A stretch of 64,000 nt of DNA from Streptomyces rimosus subsp. rimosus (GCF_000720725.1 NZ_JOCQ01000037.1:1-64000); one strand, 5' to 3'; numbered from the stretch's first letter, positions 28,071 to 37,404 are shown. The notes: generated from the sequence alone by a model not told the origin. Program-made: numbers and translations.

Positions 28071-29453
28071 ATGCGCAAGTGGTGGCCGCTGGCGGCCGTC
28101 TGCTCGGGAAGTTTCGTGTTCCTCCTCGACACCACCGTGCTGTCGGTGGCCCTCCCCCGAATCGGTGACGACCTGGCCGCGCCGCTGTCCGCCCTGGAGT
28201 GGGTGGCCAACGCGTACACGCTGGTACTGGCGGTGCTCATGCTCCCGATGGGGTCGCTGAGCGACCGCTTCGGCGCGCGCGGGCTGTACGTCGCCGGGCT
28301 CACGGTGTTCGGACTGGCCTCGCTGGGCTGCGCGCTGGCCCCGGGCGCAGGCGTACTGATCGCGGCGCGGGGCGTACAGGGTGTCGGTGGCGCCGCGCTG
28401 GCGGTGTCCACGTTCGCACTCATCGGCTCGGTGTACCGGGGGCCCGACATGGGGCGGGCCATGGGCGTGTTCGGTGCCGTGACGGGCTTGGGCGCCGCGG
28501 CCGGCCCGATGCTCGGGGGCCTGCTCGCGGAGTGCCTCGGGTGGCGGTCGGTCTTCTTCCTCAACGTCCCGCTCATCGTCGCCACCATCGTGCTGACCCT
28601 GCGCGTGCTGGACGGGCACCGGCGGACCACCAGGACGCGCACCGACCTGCCGGGCATGGCCGTCTTCGCTCTCTGCGCGGGCTCGCTCACCTACGCCCTC
28701 ACCCTGGCGGGCGAGAAGGGCTGGTCCTCGCCCGAGGTGCTGAGCCTGCTCGGCCTCGCTGCCATCACCCTCCCCGCCTTCATCCGTACCGAACTGCGCG
28801 GCACCGCCCCACTGCTCGACGTACGGCTCTTCGCCCGCCCCGCGTTCTCCGCAGTGATGCTGTGCACCCTGGCCTCCACCGCCGCCTTCGCGGCCCTCGT
28901 CTACACCTCGCTGTGGCTCCAGTCGGGACTCGGGCTGGGCCCGGTCCGCGCCGGACTGGCGCTCATGCCCCTGGCGCTGGCCTCCTTCGCCACCTCTCTG
29001 ATCAGCGGCCGCAGGCTGCACGGGGCATCGCCTCGGGCGGTGCTCGGTACGGGGCTGGGACTGAGCGGGATCGGCTGCGCCCTTCAGGCGGTACCCGGCA
29101 GTCACTCGTCCGTGGGATTTCTCGCGCTCGGATTGACGGTCACCGGTGTCGGTGTGGGCCTGCTGGGCCCGGTACTGGGAGCCGCGGTCTTCGCCGCGCT
29201 TCCGCCGGAGCGGGGCGGCATGGCGGCCGGAGCCATGACCACGTTCCGGCAACTGGGGCAGACGCTCGGGGTCGCGGTGTTCGGGGTGCTGTACCGGCAG
29301 GGCTCCGCCGTGGGTCTGACTCGGGTGTTGACGGCCGCTGCCGTGACCGGGGCGGTGGGAGCCGTGTCGTCCTTCGTATGGGGGCCGAAGGGGCGGGCTC
29401 GGTGGAGGGCGGGGGCGAAGGGGAAACGGAGGTCGGAGGCCGTGGCGGAGTAA
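28071..29453 (+). CDS. MFS drug/metabolite exporter, DHA2-like
   Basis: A 460-residue major facilitator protein with the predicted 14-helix pattern of the DHA2 (EmrB/QacA) group. Motif C-like VFLLDTTVLSVALPRIGDDL lies in helix 1 and motif A-like GSLSDRFGARGLYVAG follows helix 2. The ATG at 28071 has AAGAAGGAAGC upstream; a longer in-frame reading is the shadow of the Lrp gene. The C-terminus is strongly basic. Divergent from the double-module Lrp regulator, so an Lrp-controlled efflux of an amino acid or related compound is plausible. Confidence 0.88.
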   Translation: MRKWWPLAAVCSGSFVFLLDTTVLSVALPRIGDDLAAPLSALEWVANAYTLVLAVLMLPMGSLSDRFGARGLYVAGLTVFGLASLGCALAPGAGVLIAARGVQGVGGAALAVSTFALIGSVYRGPDMGRAMGVFGAVTGLGAAAGPMLGGLLAECLGWRSVFFLNVPLIVATIVLTLRVLDGHRRTTRTRTDLPGMAVFALCAGSLTYALTLAGEKGWSSPEVLSLLGLAAITLPAFIRTELRGTAPLLDVRLFARPAFSAVMLCTLASTAAFAALVYTSLWLQSGLGLGPVRAGLALMPLALASFATSLISGRRLHGASPRAVLGTGLGLSGIGCALQAVPGSHSSVGFLALGLTVTGVGVGLLGPVLGAAVFAALPPERGGMAAGAMTTFRQLGQTLGVAVFGVLYRQGSAVGLTRVLTAAAVTGAVGAVSSFVWGPKGRARWRAGAKGKRRSEAVAE

Positions 29454-29534
29454 CCCGGCCCAGGGCGCCCACAGCCGCGACGCGCGGCGACCGTGCCAAC
29501 GCCTACGCCTACGCCTCCCACCCGATTACTCGCG

Positions 29535-29550
29535 ATCTCATATCTGAGAT
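29535..29550. promoter_or_regulatory. Palindromic operator in front of the HTH-MurA gene
   Basis: ATCTCA-TATC-TGAGAT, perfect 6-bp arms, 12 bp upstream of the ATG and overlapping the likely -10 region. Size and position suit autoregulation by the XRE domain of the downstream protein. Confidence 0.6.
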
Positions 29551-29562
29551 ACCGTCTACCTC

Positions 29563-31092
29563 ATGGCAGACGATTACCTCGTACGCATCGGCAAGCTCAT
29601 CCGCGACGCGCGGCAGCACCGGGGCTGGACCCAGACGCAGCTCGCGGAGGCTCTCGGCACCAGCCAGAGCGCGGTCAACCGTATCGAGCGCGGCAACCAG
29701 AACATCAGCCTTGAGATGATCGCGCGGATCGGCGAGGCGTTGGACAGTGAAATCGTCTCGCTCGGGTACGCGGGTCCCATGCATCTGCGCGTCGTCGGCG
29801 GCCGGCGCCTCTCCGGCAGCATCGACGTCAAGACGAGCAAGAACGCGTGCGTGGCCCTGCTGTGCGCCACGCTCCTCAACGCGGGCCGCACCACGCTGCG
29901 CCGGGTGGCCCGCATCGAGGAGGTCTACCGGATCCTGGAGGTGCTGGGCAGCATCGGCGTCCGCACCCGCTGGATCAACGACGGCAACGACCTGGAGATC
30001 GTGCCGCCGGCCGAACTGGACCTGGACGCCATGGACACGGAGGCGGCCCGCCGCACCCGCAGCGTCATCATGTTCCTCGGCCCGCTGCTGCACCGCATGG
30101 ACCACTTCAAGATCCCGTACGCGGGCGGCTGCGACCTCGGTACGCGTACGGTCACGCCGCACATGACGGCGCTGCGCCACTTCGGCCTGGAGATCACCGC
30201 GACGGAGGGCACGTACCACGCCGACGTGGACCGGACCGTCGCCCCCAAGCGCGCGATCGTGCTGACCGAGCGCGGCGACACCGTCACCGAGAACGCTCTG
30301 CTGGCCGCGGCCCGCCACGACGGCGTCACCGTCATCCGCAACGCCTCCTCCAACTACATGGTCCAGGACCTGTGCTTCTTCCTGGAGGAGCTGGGCGTAC
30401 GGGTCGAGGGCGTCGGCACCACCACGCTGACCGTGCACGGCGTCGCGCACATCGACCGCGACGTGGACTACGCGCCGTCCGAGGACCCCGTCGAGGCGAT
30501 GAGCCTGCTGGCGGCGGCCGTGATCACCGAGTCCGAACTGACCATCCGCCGCGTCCCGGTGGAGTTCCTGGAGATCGAACTCGCCGTCCTGGAGGAGATG
30601 GGCCTCAACAACGAGCGCAGCGCGGAGTACGCCGCCGACAACGGCCGCACCCGCCTCATCGACCTGACGGTCCGCCCCTCCAAGCTCCAGGCCCCCCTGG
30701 ACAAGATCCACCCCATGCCGTTCCCCGGCCTGAACATCGACAACGTCCCGTTCTTCGCCGCCATCGCGGCCAGCGCCCAGGGCCAGACCCTCATCCACGA
30801 CTGGGTCTACGACAACCGCGCCATCTACCTCACCGACCTCAACCGCCTCGGCGCCCAGGTCAAACTCCTCGACCCGCACCGCGTCCTGATCGACGGCCCC
30901 ACCCGCTGGCGCGCAGCAGAAATGATGTGCCCCCCGGCCCTGCGCCCCGCGGTGGTCATCCTGCTGGCGATGATGGCGGCGGAGGGGACGTCGGTGCTGC
31001 GGAATGTGTATGTCATCAACCGGGGGTATGAGGATCTGGCGGAGCGGTTGAATTCCATTGGGGCGCAGATCGAGATCTTCCGGGATATCTGA
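29563..31092 (+). CDS. XRE-HTH fused to UDP-GlcNAc 1-carboxyvinyltransferase (MurA-like)
   Basis: A 509-residue fusion. Residues 7-62 are an XRE-type HTH (LIRDARQHRGWTQTQLAEALG, TSQSAVNRIERG); residues 73-509 are a complete MurA fold that would transfer enolpyruvate from PEP to UDP-GlcNAc in peptidoglycan synthesis. The MurA active residues appear kept: Lys93 (TSKNA), Cys190 (AGGCDLGTR, the fosfomycin-target Cys) and Arg of NRGYED. S. coelicolor SCO5998 near aconitase has the same architecture. No Shine-Dalgarno is evident before the ATG, so a short or leaderless transcript is likely. It may be a second, self-regulated MurA rather than the housekeeping one. Confidence 0.9.
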   Translation: MADDYLVRIGKLIRDARQHRGWTQTQLAEALGTSQSAVNRIERGNQNISLEMIARIGEALDSEIVSLGYAGPMHLRVVGGRRLSGSIDVKTSKNACVALLCATLLNAGRTTLRRVARIEEVYRILEVLGSIGVRTRWINDGNDLEIVPPAELDLDAMDTEAARRTRSVIMFLGPLLHRMDHFKIPYAGGCDLGTRTVTPHMTALRHFGLEITATEGTYHADVDRTVAPKRAIVLTERGDTVTENALLAAARHDGVTVIRNASSNYMVQDLCFFLEELGVRVEGVGTTTLTVHGVAHIDRDVDYAPSEDPVEAMSLLAAAVITESELTIRRVPVEFLEIELAVLEEMGLNNERSAEYAADNGRTRLIDLTVRPSKLQAPLDKIHPMPFPGLNIDNVPFFAAIAASAQGQTLIHDWVYDNRAIYLTDLNRLGAQVKLLDPHRVLIDGPTRWRAAEMMCPPALRPAVVILLAMMAAEGTSVLRNVYVINRGYEDLAERLNSIGAQIEIFRDI

Positions 31093-31329
31093 TCAGTCGG
31101 TGGCAGGATCCAGGCCGCTCGACTGCCGTGCCCTGACCGACCGCGAGGAATTCGGGCCTCGGGCTCGGCGGAACACCAACGGAACGGGCACGGCGGCGGG
31201 CGCCCCGGGACCGCTGGGCTTCCGGGCCCGGAGGTTCGGGTTCCCGCGGCTGCCACGCGATCGGCCCCGGTGGGGGCAAAACGGCATGCAGGTTGAAGCA
31301 GGGCCATATTTCGGATCATCCTTGGCCTC

Positions 31330-33234
31330 ATGAGCCTCTCCTCCACCGGTCCCGACACACTCCCCGCGGGCGACTACGCCCACGACTGGGCCTTGGTCGA
31401 CGTCGAGGCCTCCGGTCTCATGGCCCGACGGGACCGGGTGCTGTCCGTCGCGGTGGTGACCGTCGGGCCGGACGGCGAGCGGACCGGGGAGTTCTCGACT
31501 CTCCTCAACCCCGGGTGCGATCCGGGGCCGGTGGAGGTGCACGGGCTGACCGCCGAACGGCTGCAGGGCGCACCGACCTTTGACCAGATCGCCGGGCAGA
31601 TCGCGGAGCTGCTCCAGGGCCGGGTGTTCGTGGCGCACAACGCCCAGTTCGACTACGACTTCCTGGCTCATGAGTTCGCCCGCGCGCGGCTGTGGCTGCC
31701 GGTGTCGCAGCGGCTCTGCACACTGGCCCTCAACCGCCAGGTGGATCCCCCGACGGACGACATGAAGCTGGGCACCCTCGCCGCCCACTACGGCGTACCG
31801 CAGCAACGCGCGCACGACGCGCTGGACGACACCCGTGTGCTGGCCGGGATCCTGCGGGCCTCGCTGCGCGACGCGGCGCGGCTCGGTCTGCCGTTGCCGC
31901 TCGTCCCCTGTCCGCCGCGGCAGGACTCGTCGTTCATGCCACAGCCGCCCAAGTCGCCCTGCGCCTACAGCAACCCAGGGCGGCTCGTTCCCGGTCGGCC
32001 GCTCCGGCAGGGGATGAAAATCGCGATCACCGGTTCGACGGCGGCCTCACGCGCCGAACTGGTCGCGCGGGGCGTCGCCGCCGGCCTGAACATGATGAAG
32101 TCCGTCAGTCGGCACACCAGCGCTCTCGTCGGCAATGAGCCCGCTGCCGTATCGGCGAAGGCCCGGCGTGCGGTCGCCGAAGGGGTGCCGGTCATCGACG
32201 AGCGGACATTCCTTCGCCTGCTGGCCGACGTGCAGCCCGGGACGCCCCACGAGGGGGTGGCTGCCGCTGTCGTGCCGGAGACGGCCGCGGGACAGGTAGA
32301 GGCATCCGATGCGGCGGGGCCGGACGCCGCCGTTGCGCCCGCACCGGAAACGCCTTCCCATCCTGCGTCTTCCGCCGACGTGTCCGTTCCCGTCCCGCGT
32401 CGACCCGTTGTTTCCGCCGGTACGTCGGGCAAGCCGCTGGCAGGGCGACGGATACTGGTTCTCGGTGGTACGCATCCTGTCGCCGTGGCGGCCCGTACGC
32501 GCGTCGTCGAACTGGGCGGGTCAGCGGCAGTCAACCTCTCAGCCAGTGTCACGGACGTCCTGCTGCTTCCCGGCGGGGAACAGGACCGCCGCATGCGTCG
32601 CGTCACCGCCCTTGAGCTCCCCGTGCGCGACCAGAGCTGGCTCGCCGCCGCGCCGACGGCCACCGCCCAGGCCCCGGCAGCCGCCCGGTCGCACGCGCCA
32701 TGGGTCCTGCCGAGGGGCGGCGTCATCGACTTGCCCGTGACGACCGGAACACGCGCACCCGAGTGGCACATCACCGCAGCCTGGGAACCGCAGGCCAACT
32801 GCGAGATCGATGTCCTCGCCTTCCTCCTCGACGAGGAAGAACAAGTCACCTGTGACGAGGACTTCGTCTTCTACGGCGCTCCGGAAAGCCCGGCCGGAAC
32901 TGTGCGGCTCCTCACCGGCGGCCCGGCCGAACAGAGCATCGCCATCGATCTCGGCTCGCTGCCGCCCGCCACTCGCAAGATCGTCCTGGCCGCGGCCATC
33001 GACGGCACAGCAACCTTCGGCGACATCGGCGCGATTCAGATCGGCGCCGCCCCCGGCAGCAGCGCCGCGCCGCTCGCCAGGGCCACCCTGGACGCCGCGA
33101 CGACGGAACGCACCATGCTTCTCGCCGAGGTCTACCGCAGAGGCCCCCTCTGGCGTCTGCGCGCGGTCGGGCAGGGCTATGACCACGGCCTCGACACCCT
33201 CGCACGCGGGTACGGCGTCGACATCACGGACTGA
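31330..33234 (+). CDS. DnaQ-like exonuclease fused to BRCT-like modules and a TerD domain
   Basis: A 634-residue multidomain protein. Residues 15-175 are a DEDDh 3'-5' exonuclease with Asp24/Glu26 (ALVDVEASG), Asp108 (AHNAQFDYDF) and His162/Asp167 (RAHDALDDTR), all present. Two BRCT-like segments follow (about 230-300, KIAITGSTAASRAELVARG; and about 375-440, ILVLGGTHPVAVAARTRVVE), joined by an Ala/Pro/Val linker. Residues about 475-634 are a TerD/CABP domain with DEDFVFYG and ending YGVDITD. TerD-exonuclease combinations are part of the proposed Ter stress/defence network. It converges with the NERD helicase gene, 35 bp apart. Confidence 0.85.
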   Translation: MSLSSTGPDTLPAGDYAHDWALVDVEASGLMARRDRVLSVAVVTVGPDGERTGEFSTLLNPGCDPGPVEVHGLTAERLQGAPTFDQIAGQIAELLQGRVFVAHNAQFDYDFLAHEFARARLWLPVSQRLCTLALNRQVDPPTDDMKLGTLAAHYGVPQQRAHDALDDTRVLAGILRASLRDAARLGLPLPLVPCPPRQDSSFMPQPPKSPCAYSNPGRLVPGRPLRQGMKIAITGSTAASRAELVARGVAAGLNMMKSVSRHTSALVGNEPAAVSAKARRAVAEGVPVIDERTFLRLLADVQPGTPHEGVAAAVVPETAAGQVEASDAAGPDAAVAPAPETPSHPASSADVSVPVPRRPVVSAGTSGKPLAGRRILVLGGTHPVAVAARTRVVELGGSAAVNLSASVTDVLLLPGGEQDRRMRRVTALELPVRDQSWLAAAPTATAQAPAAARSHAPWVLPRGGVIDLPVTTGTRAPEWHITAAWEPQANCEIDVLAFLLDEEEQVTCDEDFVFYGAPESPAGTVRLLTGGPAEQSIAIDLGSLPPATRKIVLAAAIDGTATFGDIGAIQIGAAPGSSAAPLARATLDAATTERTMLLAEVYRRGPLWRLRAVGQGYDHGLDTLARGYGVDITD

Positions 33235-33269
33235 TCACCCGCGAAGGGGCGCGGGTCCCGGGAGGCTTC

Positions 33270-35360
33270 CTACGGGGTGACGCTTCCCAGCCACAGCAAG
33301 TCCCGAGCCCGCGTCATGGCCACGAAAAGCTGGCTGCGGAGCAGTTCTTCGCGTTCCCTCGCGGTTTGTGGGACCTCCGTAGTGCCGGAACCGCCGGCAG
33401 ACGCTTCGTTCGACAGGGCACCGTCGTGCTGGGGCAGGTAGACGTACTTGAACTCCAGTCCCTTGGCTCTGCGGTAGGTGCCGAGCTTGACCGAGTCGAC
33501 AGCGTGGCCGTCGTAGTGTTCCAGCAGGCATACCGGAATGTGTCCCTGCATGAGCAGCCGCTGGTAGTGGTCGATGGCCCGCGTGGACGGGCACAGCACG
33601 GCGGCATCGGCTCGTGCGCCGTCGCCCAGGGCACGCAGGGCGTCCAGGAGCGCCTGGTCGTGTGCGTTCGTGGTCGGCTCCGTCACGCGGACGACCCGCC
33701 CATCGTGGTAAGTGAGGTCGACATCGCGGCGGCCGGGTGTACGCAGACCGTCGATGTCCTCGAAGGCATCGTCGGCCACGACCGTGAGCGCGGCTTGCAG
33801 AATCTGTTGGCTGTTGCGGTAGTTGGTCCTCAGAATCTGTCCGCGGTCACCGCGGATGTCGATGCCTGCCTCAGCGAGGCGGAACCCGCCCGGGTAGACG
33901 GCCTGCTGGCCGTCGCCGACCAGAAGCAGCCCGTTGGGGGCGTCGCCGACGAGAGCATGCAGGAGGCGGACGCCGACGAGTGTGAGGTCCTGGACCTCGT
34001 CCACGATGACGGCCTCGTACGGAGACCGGTCCGCGTGACGCGCCGCTTCTGCCAGAGCGAGAGAAAGCACGTCGTTGAAGTCGTGCACACCACGCTCGAT
34101 GCGCTGGGACTCGTACGTCTCGTACAGCTCCCACACCGCCTGTCGGTGGGCCCTGCGCAGGACCGTCCGGCGCCGGCGCCGGGGCACGCTCGCGTACTCC
34201 TGGAAGGTGGTGATGCCACGGCCTTTGATGACGTGGTCGATCTCCTCGCGCCAGTAGCCCGGCCGCGGGTCGATCTCGGCCAGGCGGCTACCGCGCCCCA
34301 CCCGCTTCCAGGCGAGGCTGAAGGCGGTTTCGGCCTTGTCCCCGTGCAGTCGTACGGGGACGCCGCGTGTCTGCAGGAATTCCTGCGCCCAGGAGTGCAG
34401 GCTGCGGAAATCCACTCGGTCCGCGACGGCCGGGGACATGGCCCTGAGGAAGGTGCCCTGCACACGCGGCAGGTTGTTGGCGAACGTGACATAGAGGACC
34501 CGGCCGCCGGTGCGCTTGGCCAGGTGAGCCGCACGATGCAGTCCGACCACCGTCTTGCCCGTGCCCGCCGGGCCACTGATGCGCGCCGGGCCGGACCAGT
34601 TGCGGCGCACCAATGCGACCTGATCGGGGTGGAGGAAGGTCATCCACTGCTCGATCGGAGCCCGCAGCGCCTCATCAAGTGCCGCATCCCTGAGGCCCTG
34701 AAGGTCGAACAGGCCGTCGGACACCGGCTGCTGCCACGTGTCGGGCGTCGGCGGTGCCTCCTGTTCGACCACCGATCCTTCATAGTCGGGAAAGATCCGT
34801 TCCAGGTGGTCGGCCATCGCGCGGACCGCCTCCGTACGCAATCTGCGGCACTCCGACAACAGCGCGGGGCCGACCTCGTGTTCGCCCAGGAGCCGGATCC
34901 GGCCGAGAGTGGTGTCGACCCGCTGCCCCGCGAAAACCATGAGCGGCTGGACCGCCACGGGAGACATGCCCAACGATGCGACGGCGCTTTCGGCGGCTTT
35001 CGTCACCGCGAGCAGCTTTGCCGCGTGCTCGTCCCGCCGCTCACCTCCGGCACAGAGCTTTTCGCCCGACACCTCAGGAGCAGAACGCCAGTTCTTCACG
35101 TCGATGACGAAGACGCCGCCGGGGCCCACCAGCAACATGTCCACATTGGCGGTGCGGGTTCCCGGCCATCGACGATCCACAAGCAGGCGCCATCCGCGCT
35201 CCGTCAGCACCAATAGCTGGGCAGCGATCCGCCGTTCGCCCTCGCTCGCCGCTTCCCACTGACGCGCCTGTCGGCGAGCGGACCGCCATTGCTCCCGCAG
35301 CACCCGTTCCTGCCGACGTGCCTCTTGCGCCCTCCACGCTGCCGATCCGCCTGCCGCCAT
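33270..35360 (-). CDS. NERD-domain UvrD/Rep-like SF1 helicase
   Basis: A 696-residue protein joining an N-terminal NERD (nuclease-related) domain to a superfamily 1A helicase. NERD residues include Asp74 and the Asp87-x-Lys89 pair (VFVIDVKNW). The helicase has Walker A GPAGTGKT (263-270), Walker B VIVDEVQDLT, motif III LLLVGDGQQAVY, motif IV LRTNYRNSQQI and motif VI FVAMTRARDLLWL. A basic coiled N-terminus (about 1-40) precedes NERD. NERD helicases occur in DNA repair and phage-defence settings. The ATG at 35360 is the first in frame; no partner gene lies upstream. Confidence 0.88.
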   Translation of the reverse strand: MAAGGSAAWRAQEARRQERVLREQWRSARRQARQWEAASEGERRIAAQLLVLTERGWRLLVDRRWPGTRTANVDMLLVGPGGVFVIDVKNWRSAPEVSGEKLCAGGERRDEHAAKLLAVTKAAESAVASLGMSPVAVQPLMVFAGQRVDTTLGRIRLLGEHEVGPALLSECRRLRTEAVRAMADHLERIFPDYEGSVVEQEAPPTPDTWQQPVSDGLFDLQGLRDAALDEALRAPIEQWMTFLHPDQVALVRRNWSGPARISGPAGTGKTVVGLHRAAHLAKRTGGRVLYVTFANNLPRVQGTFLRAMSPAVADRVDFRSLHSWAQEFLQTRGVPVRLHGDKAETAFSLAWKRVGRGSRLAEIDPRPGYWREEIDHVIKGRGITTFQEYASVPRRRRRTVLRRAHRQAVWELYETYESQRIERGVHDFNDVLSLALAEAARHADRSPYEAVIVDEVQDLTLVGVRLLHALVGDAPNGLLLVGDGQQAVYPGGFRLAEAGIDIRGDRGQILRTNYRNSQQILQAALTVVADDAFEDIDGLRTPGRRDVDLTYHDGRVVRVTEPTTNAHDQALLDALRALGDGARADAAVLCPSTRAIDHYQRLLMQGHIPVCLLEHYDGHAVDSVKLGTYRRAKGLEFKYVYLPQHDGALSNEASAGGSGTTEVPQTAREREELLRSQLFVAMTRARDLLWLGSVTP

Positions 35361-35530
35361 CCCAAGCCCCCCTTGTCCGCAGTGCAGCGATCATAGGGCG
35401 GCCCGGTACCGGAACGGCAGGGTGGACGACGGTGCTGGAGGCGCGGCAGAAGTTCTCGCGCCCGTCGGCGCGGATGTGACGCGGTGATGTCGCTCAATTC
35501 CACGGTTCGCGAACAACGGAGCGGGCTCGA

Positions 35531-36007
35531 TCATCTGATCAAGCCGAACAGCTCATACAGTTCGTCAATTGTGCGGGCCGCTGCCAGCATCCGACGGAAG
35601 CCGGCATGGGCGGTGTGGCGGGCGAGGGTCGAATACGCCTGCAAGCAGTCGGTGTTCATGAGCGTTTGCGGTACGACGAGGAGGAAGACGTCGCGGATCG
35701 GATGGTGGTCGGTGCCTTGCCAGGACAGGTGTGGTGGAATGCGGGCGAAGGCGGCCGCTGGGGCGTCGAGCATACGGCTTCGGATGGGCAGTATTGCGAT
35801 GCCGTGGAATCCGTTGGTGCCTTGAGGCAGGCGGATGCGTGCCGCGCGGGGGGCCGCGACGGCGTCTGCGGTGTGGAGGCCTCGGGTCAGCAATTGCAGT
35901 GCTTCCCCCTTGGTGTTGACCTGCGCGTGGAGGTGGATGCGTTGTTTGGGTAAGTAGTCGGCGAGGGGTGTGGTGCTTTGAGGGCGGGTTTGCGGGTGGC
36001 TGGTCAT
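35531..36007 (-). CDS. PTS EIIA type 2-like protein lacking the phospho-histidine
   Basis: A 158-residue protein resembling fructose/mannitol-type EIIA domains: LADYLPKQRIHLHAQVNTKGEALQLL at the start, SWQGTDHHPIRDVFLLVVPQ in the core, and a C-terminal LARHTAHAGFRRMLAAARTIDELYEL helix. The usual active site IAIPH is replaced by IAILPIRS, so the phospho-accepting His is missing; two adjacent His (DHH) could not simply substitute. It has no EIIB or EIIC partner and its ATG overlaps the MFS stop (ATGA). A regulatory rather than phosphotransfer role, perhaps on the coupled transporter, is inferred. Confidence 0.7.
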   Translation of the reverse strand: MTSHPQTRPQSTTPLADYLPKQRIHLHAQVNTKGEALQLLTRGLHTADAVAAPRAARIRLPQGTNGFHGIAILPIRSRMLDAPAAAFARIPPHLSWQGTDHHPIRDVFLLVVPQTLMNTDCLQAYSTLARHTAHAGFRRMLAAARTIDELYELFGLIR

Positions 36008-37404
36008 GCTTCTGCCCGTGTGGGTTCGGGAGGTGCGGGTTTGTTGTGGGGCGGGCGGAGGATTTCGGCGGAGAGGACTGCGGCCGCGCAGAAGGCCACG
36101 GGGAGGAAGAAAGTGATGTTCAGGGGGAACAGGTGGGTGAGCGGGCCGATGATGGCGGGGCCCGCCAGCATTCCCACATAACCCAGGCCGGCCACCCTGG
36201 AGACGTTCGCTCCGGATGATTCCGGGTCCACGTTGCCGGCCGCGGTGAAGAACTGTGGAATGCAGCCGGACAGACCGATTCCGAAGAGGGTCCAGCCGAT
36301 GAGGGCCAGCGGTACCCATGGGGACAGTGCGGCGACCGTGAGGCCGAGGGCCGCGAGGGCCGCGCCGTACCGGACGACGAAGACCCGGCCGAAGCGGCCC
36401 ACCACACGGTCGGTGACGAAGCGGCCGATGGTCATGGCGGTGGCGAAGCCGCCGTATGCCAGGGCGGCCGTCGCGGCGGGTGCGTCCAGGACGTCCTTGA
36501 GGTGGAGCACGCTCCAGTCGTTCGCCACGCCTTCGCACAGCATGAGCATCAGGGCTAGTACGCCGAGCGCCCAGACTTGGGAGGGGGTGCGGCGTTTGGG
36601 CGCCGACTTCTTGGACGCGGGCGGCGTGGAGTCGGTCTGCCGCGGGGCCGGTGTGGCCGGTGAGGGGCGTTCGTTGGGCAGCATGCCGGGGACCAGGGCG
36701 AAGGTGATCAGTACGCCGGTCACCGCGACGGCGGCGAGGGTGGCGGAGGGCCGCCAGTCCCAGCTGATGGTGCGGGCGCCGATGAGCGACGCGATGACGC
36801 CGCCGACCGAGAACACCGCGTGGAAGGCCGACATCACCGGGCGGCCGTAACCTCGCTCGACCTGAACAGCCTGGGTGTTCATACTGACGTCCAGGCAGCC
36901 GTTGCCGAAGCCGAGGGCGAGGAGGGCCGCCGCCAGGGTCCAGGGCGAGTTCGCCAGGCCCGGGAGGACGACCGTGGCGCTGCACAGCACGCCGCCGGCC
37001 AGCACGATGGCGCGGCTGCCGAACCGGTCGGCCAGCGCCCCGCAGACCTGCATGCCGGCGAAGGCGCCGCCGCCCAGGAAGAGCAGCAGCCAGCCCAGTA
37101 CGGCATGGGTGATGCCGACCTGGTGCTCGACCGCGGGGATGTGCACGATCCACATGCCCATCACGAAGCCGTTGAGTGCGAAGGCAACGAAGGTGCAGAT
37201 ACGTGCCGTGCGCAAGCGCCGGGACGGCGGCGCTCCGGGGGATGGCGGTGCTCCGGGGGGTGGTGAGGTCTCGGGGGATGGCGAGGTCCCGGGGAACGGC
37301 GCGGGGGGAGGCGCAGTGGGTCGTCCGGCGGGCCTCCCGCCGGACGACCCACCGGGCGATCCACCGGACGATTCGGCGGCTGGGGCAGTCGATTCACTCA
37401 TCAT
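36004..37404 (-). CDS. MFS transporter with a Pro/Gly-rich N-terminus
   Basis: A 466-residue MFS protein with about 12 membrane helices. Signatures are GALADRFGSRAIVLAGG (motif A after helix 2), DVSMNTQAVQVERGYGRPVMSAFHAVFSVGG, which is typical of the YbjJ-like sugar/metabolite transporter group, and a central Lys/Pro-rich loop. The first 65 residues are cytoplasmic low complexity (PGTSPSPETSPPPGAPPS) encoded by imperfect short tandem repeats around 37220-37320. It stands between a DeoR regulator and the EIIA-like protein in one operon. Export or import of a sugar-like compound is likely; the direction is not evident. Confidence 0.82.
   Translation of the reverse strand: MMSESTAPAAESSGGSPGGSSGGRPAGRPTAPPPAPFPGTSPSPETSPPPGAPPSPGAPPSRRLRTARICTFVAFALNGFVMGMWIVHIPAVEHQVGITHAVLGWLLLFLGGGAFAGMQVCGALADRFGSRAIVLAGGVLCSATVVLPGLANSPWTLAAALLALGFGNGCLDVSMNTQAVQVERGYGRPVMSAFHAVFSVGGVIASLIGARTISWDWRPSATLAAVAVTGVLITFALVPGMLPNERPSPATPAPRQTDSTPPASKKSAPKRRTPSQVWALGVLALMLMLCEGVANDWSVLHLKDVLDAPAATAALAYGGFATAMTIGRFVTDRVVGRFGRVFVVRYGAALAALGLTVAALSPWVPLALIGWTLFGIGLSGCIPQFFTAAGNVDPESSGANVSRVAGLGYVGMLAGPAIIGPLTHLFPLNITFFLPVAFCAAAVLSAEILRPPHNKPAPPEPTRAEA

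Noticed and set aside
35531..36007. Frameshift explaining the missing EIIA histidine
   Set aside because: Sequence on both sides stays in good frame, and the change is a local substitution/insertion, so decay by frameshift is not supported.
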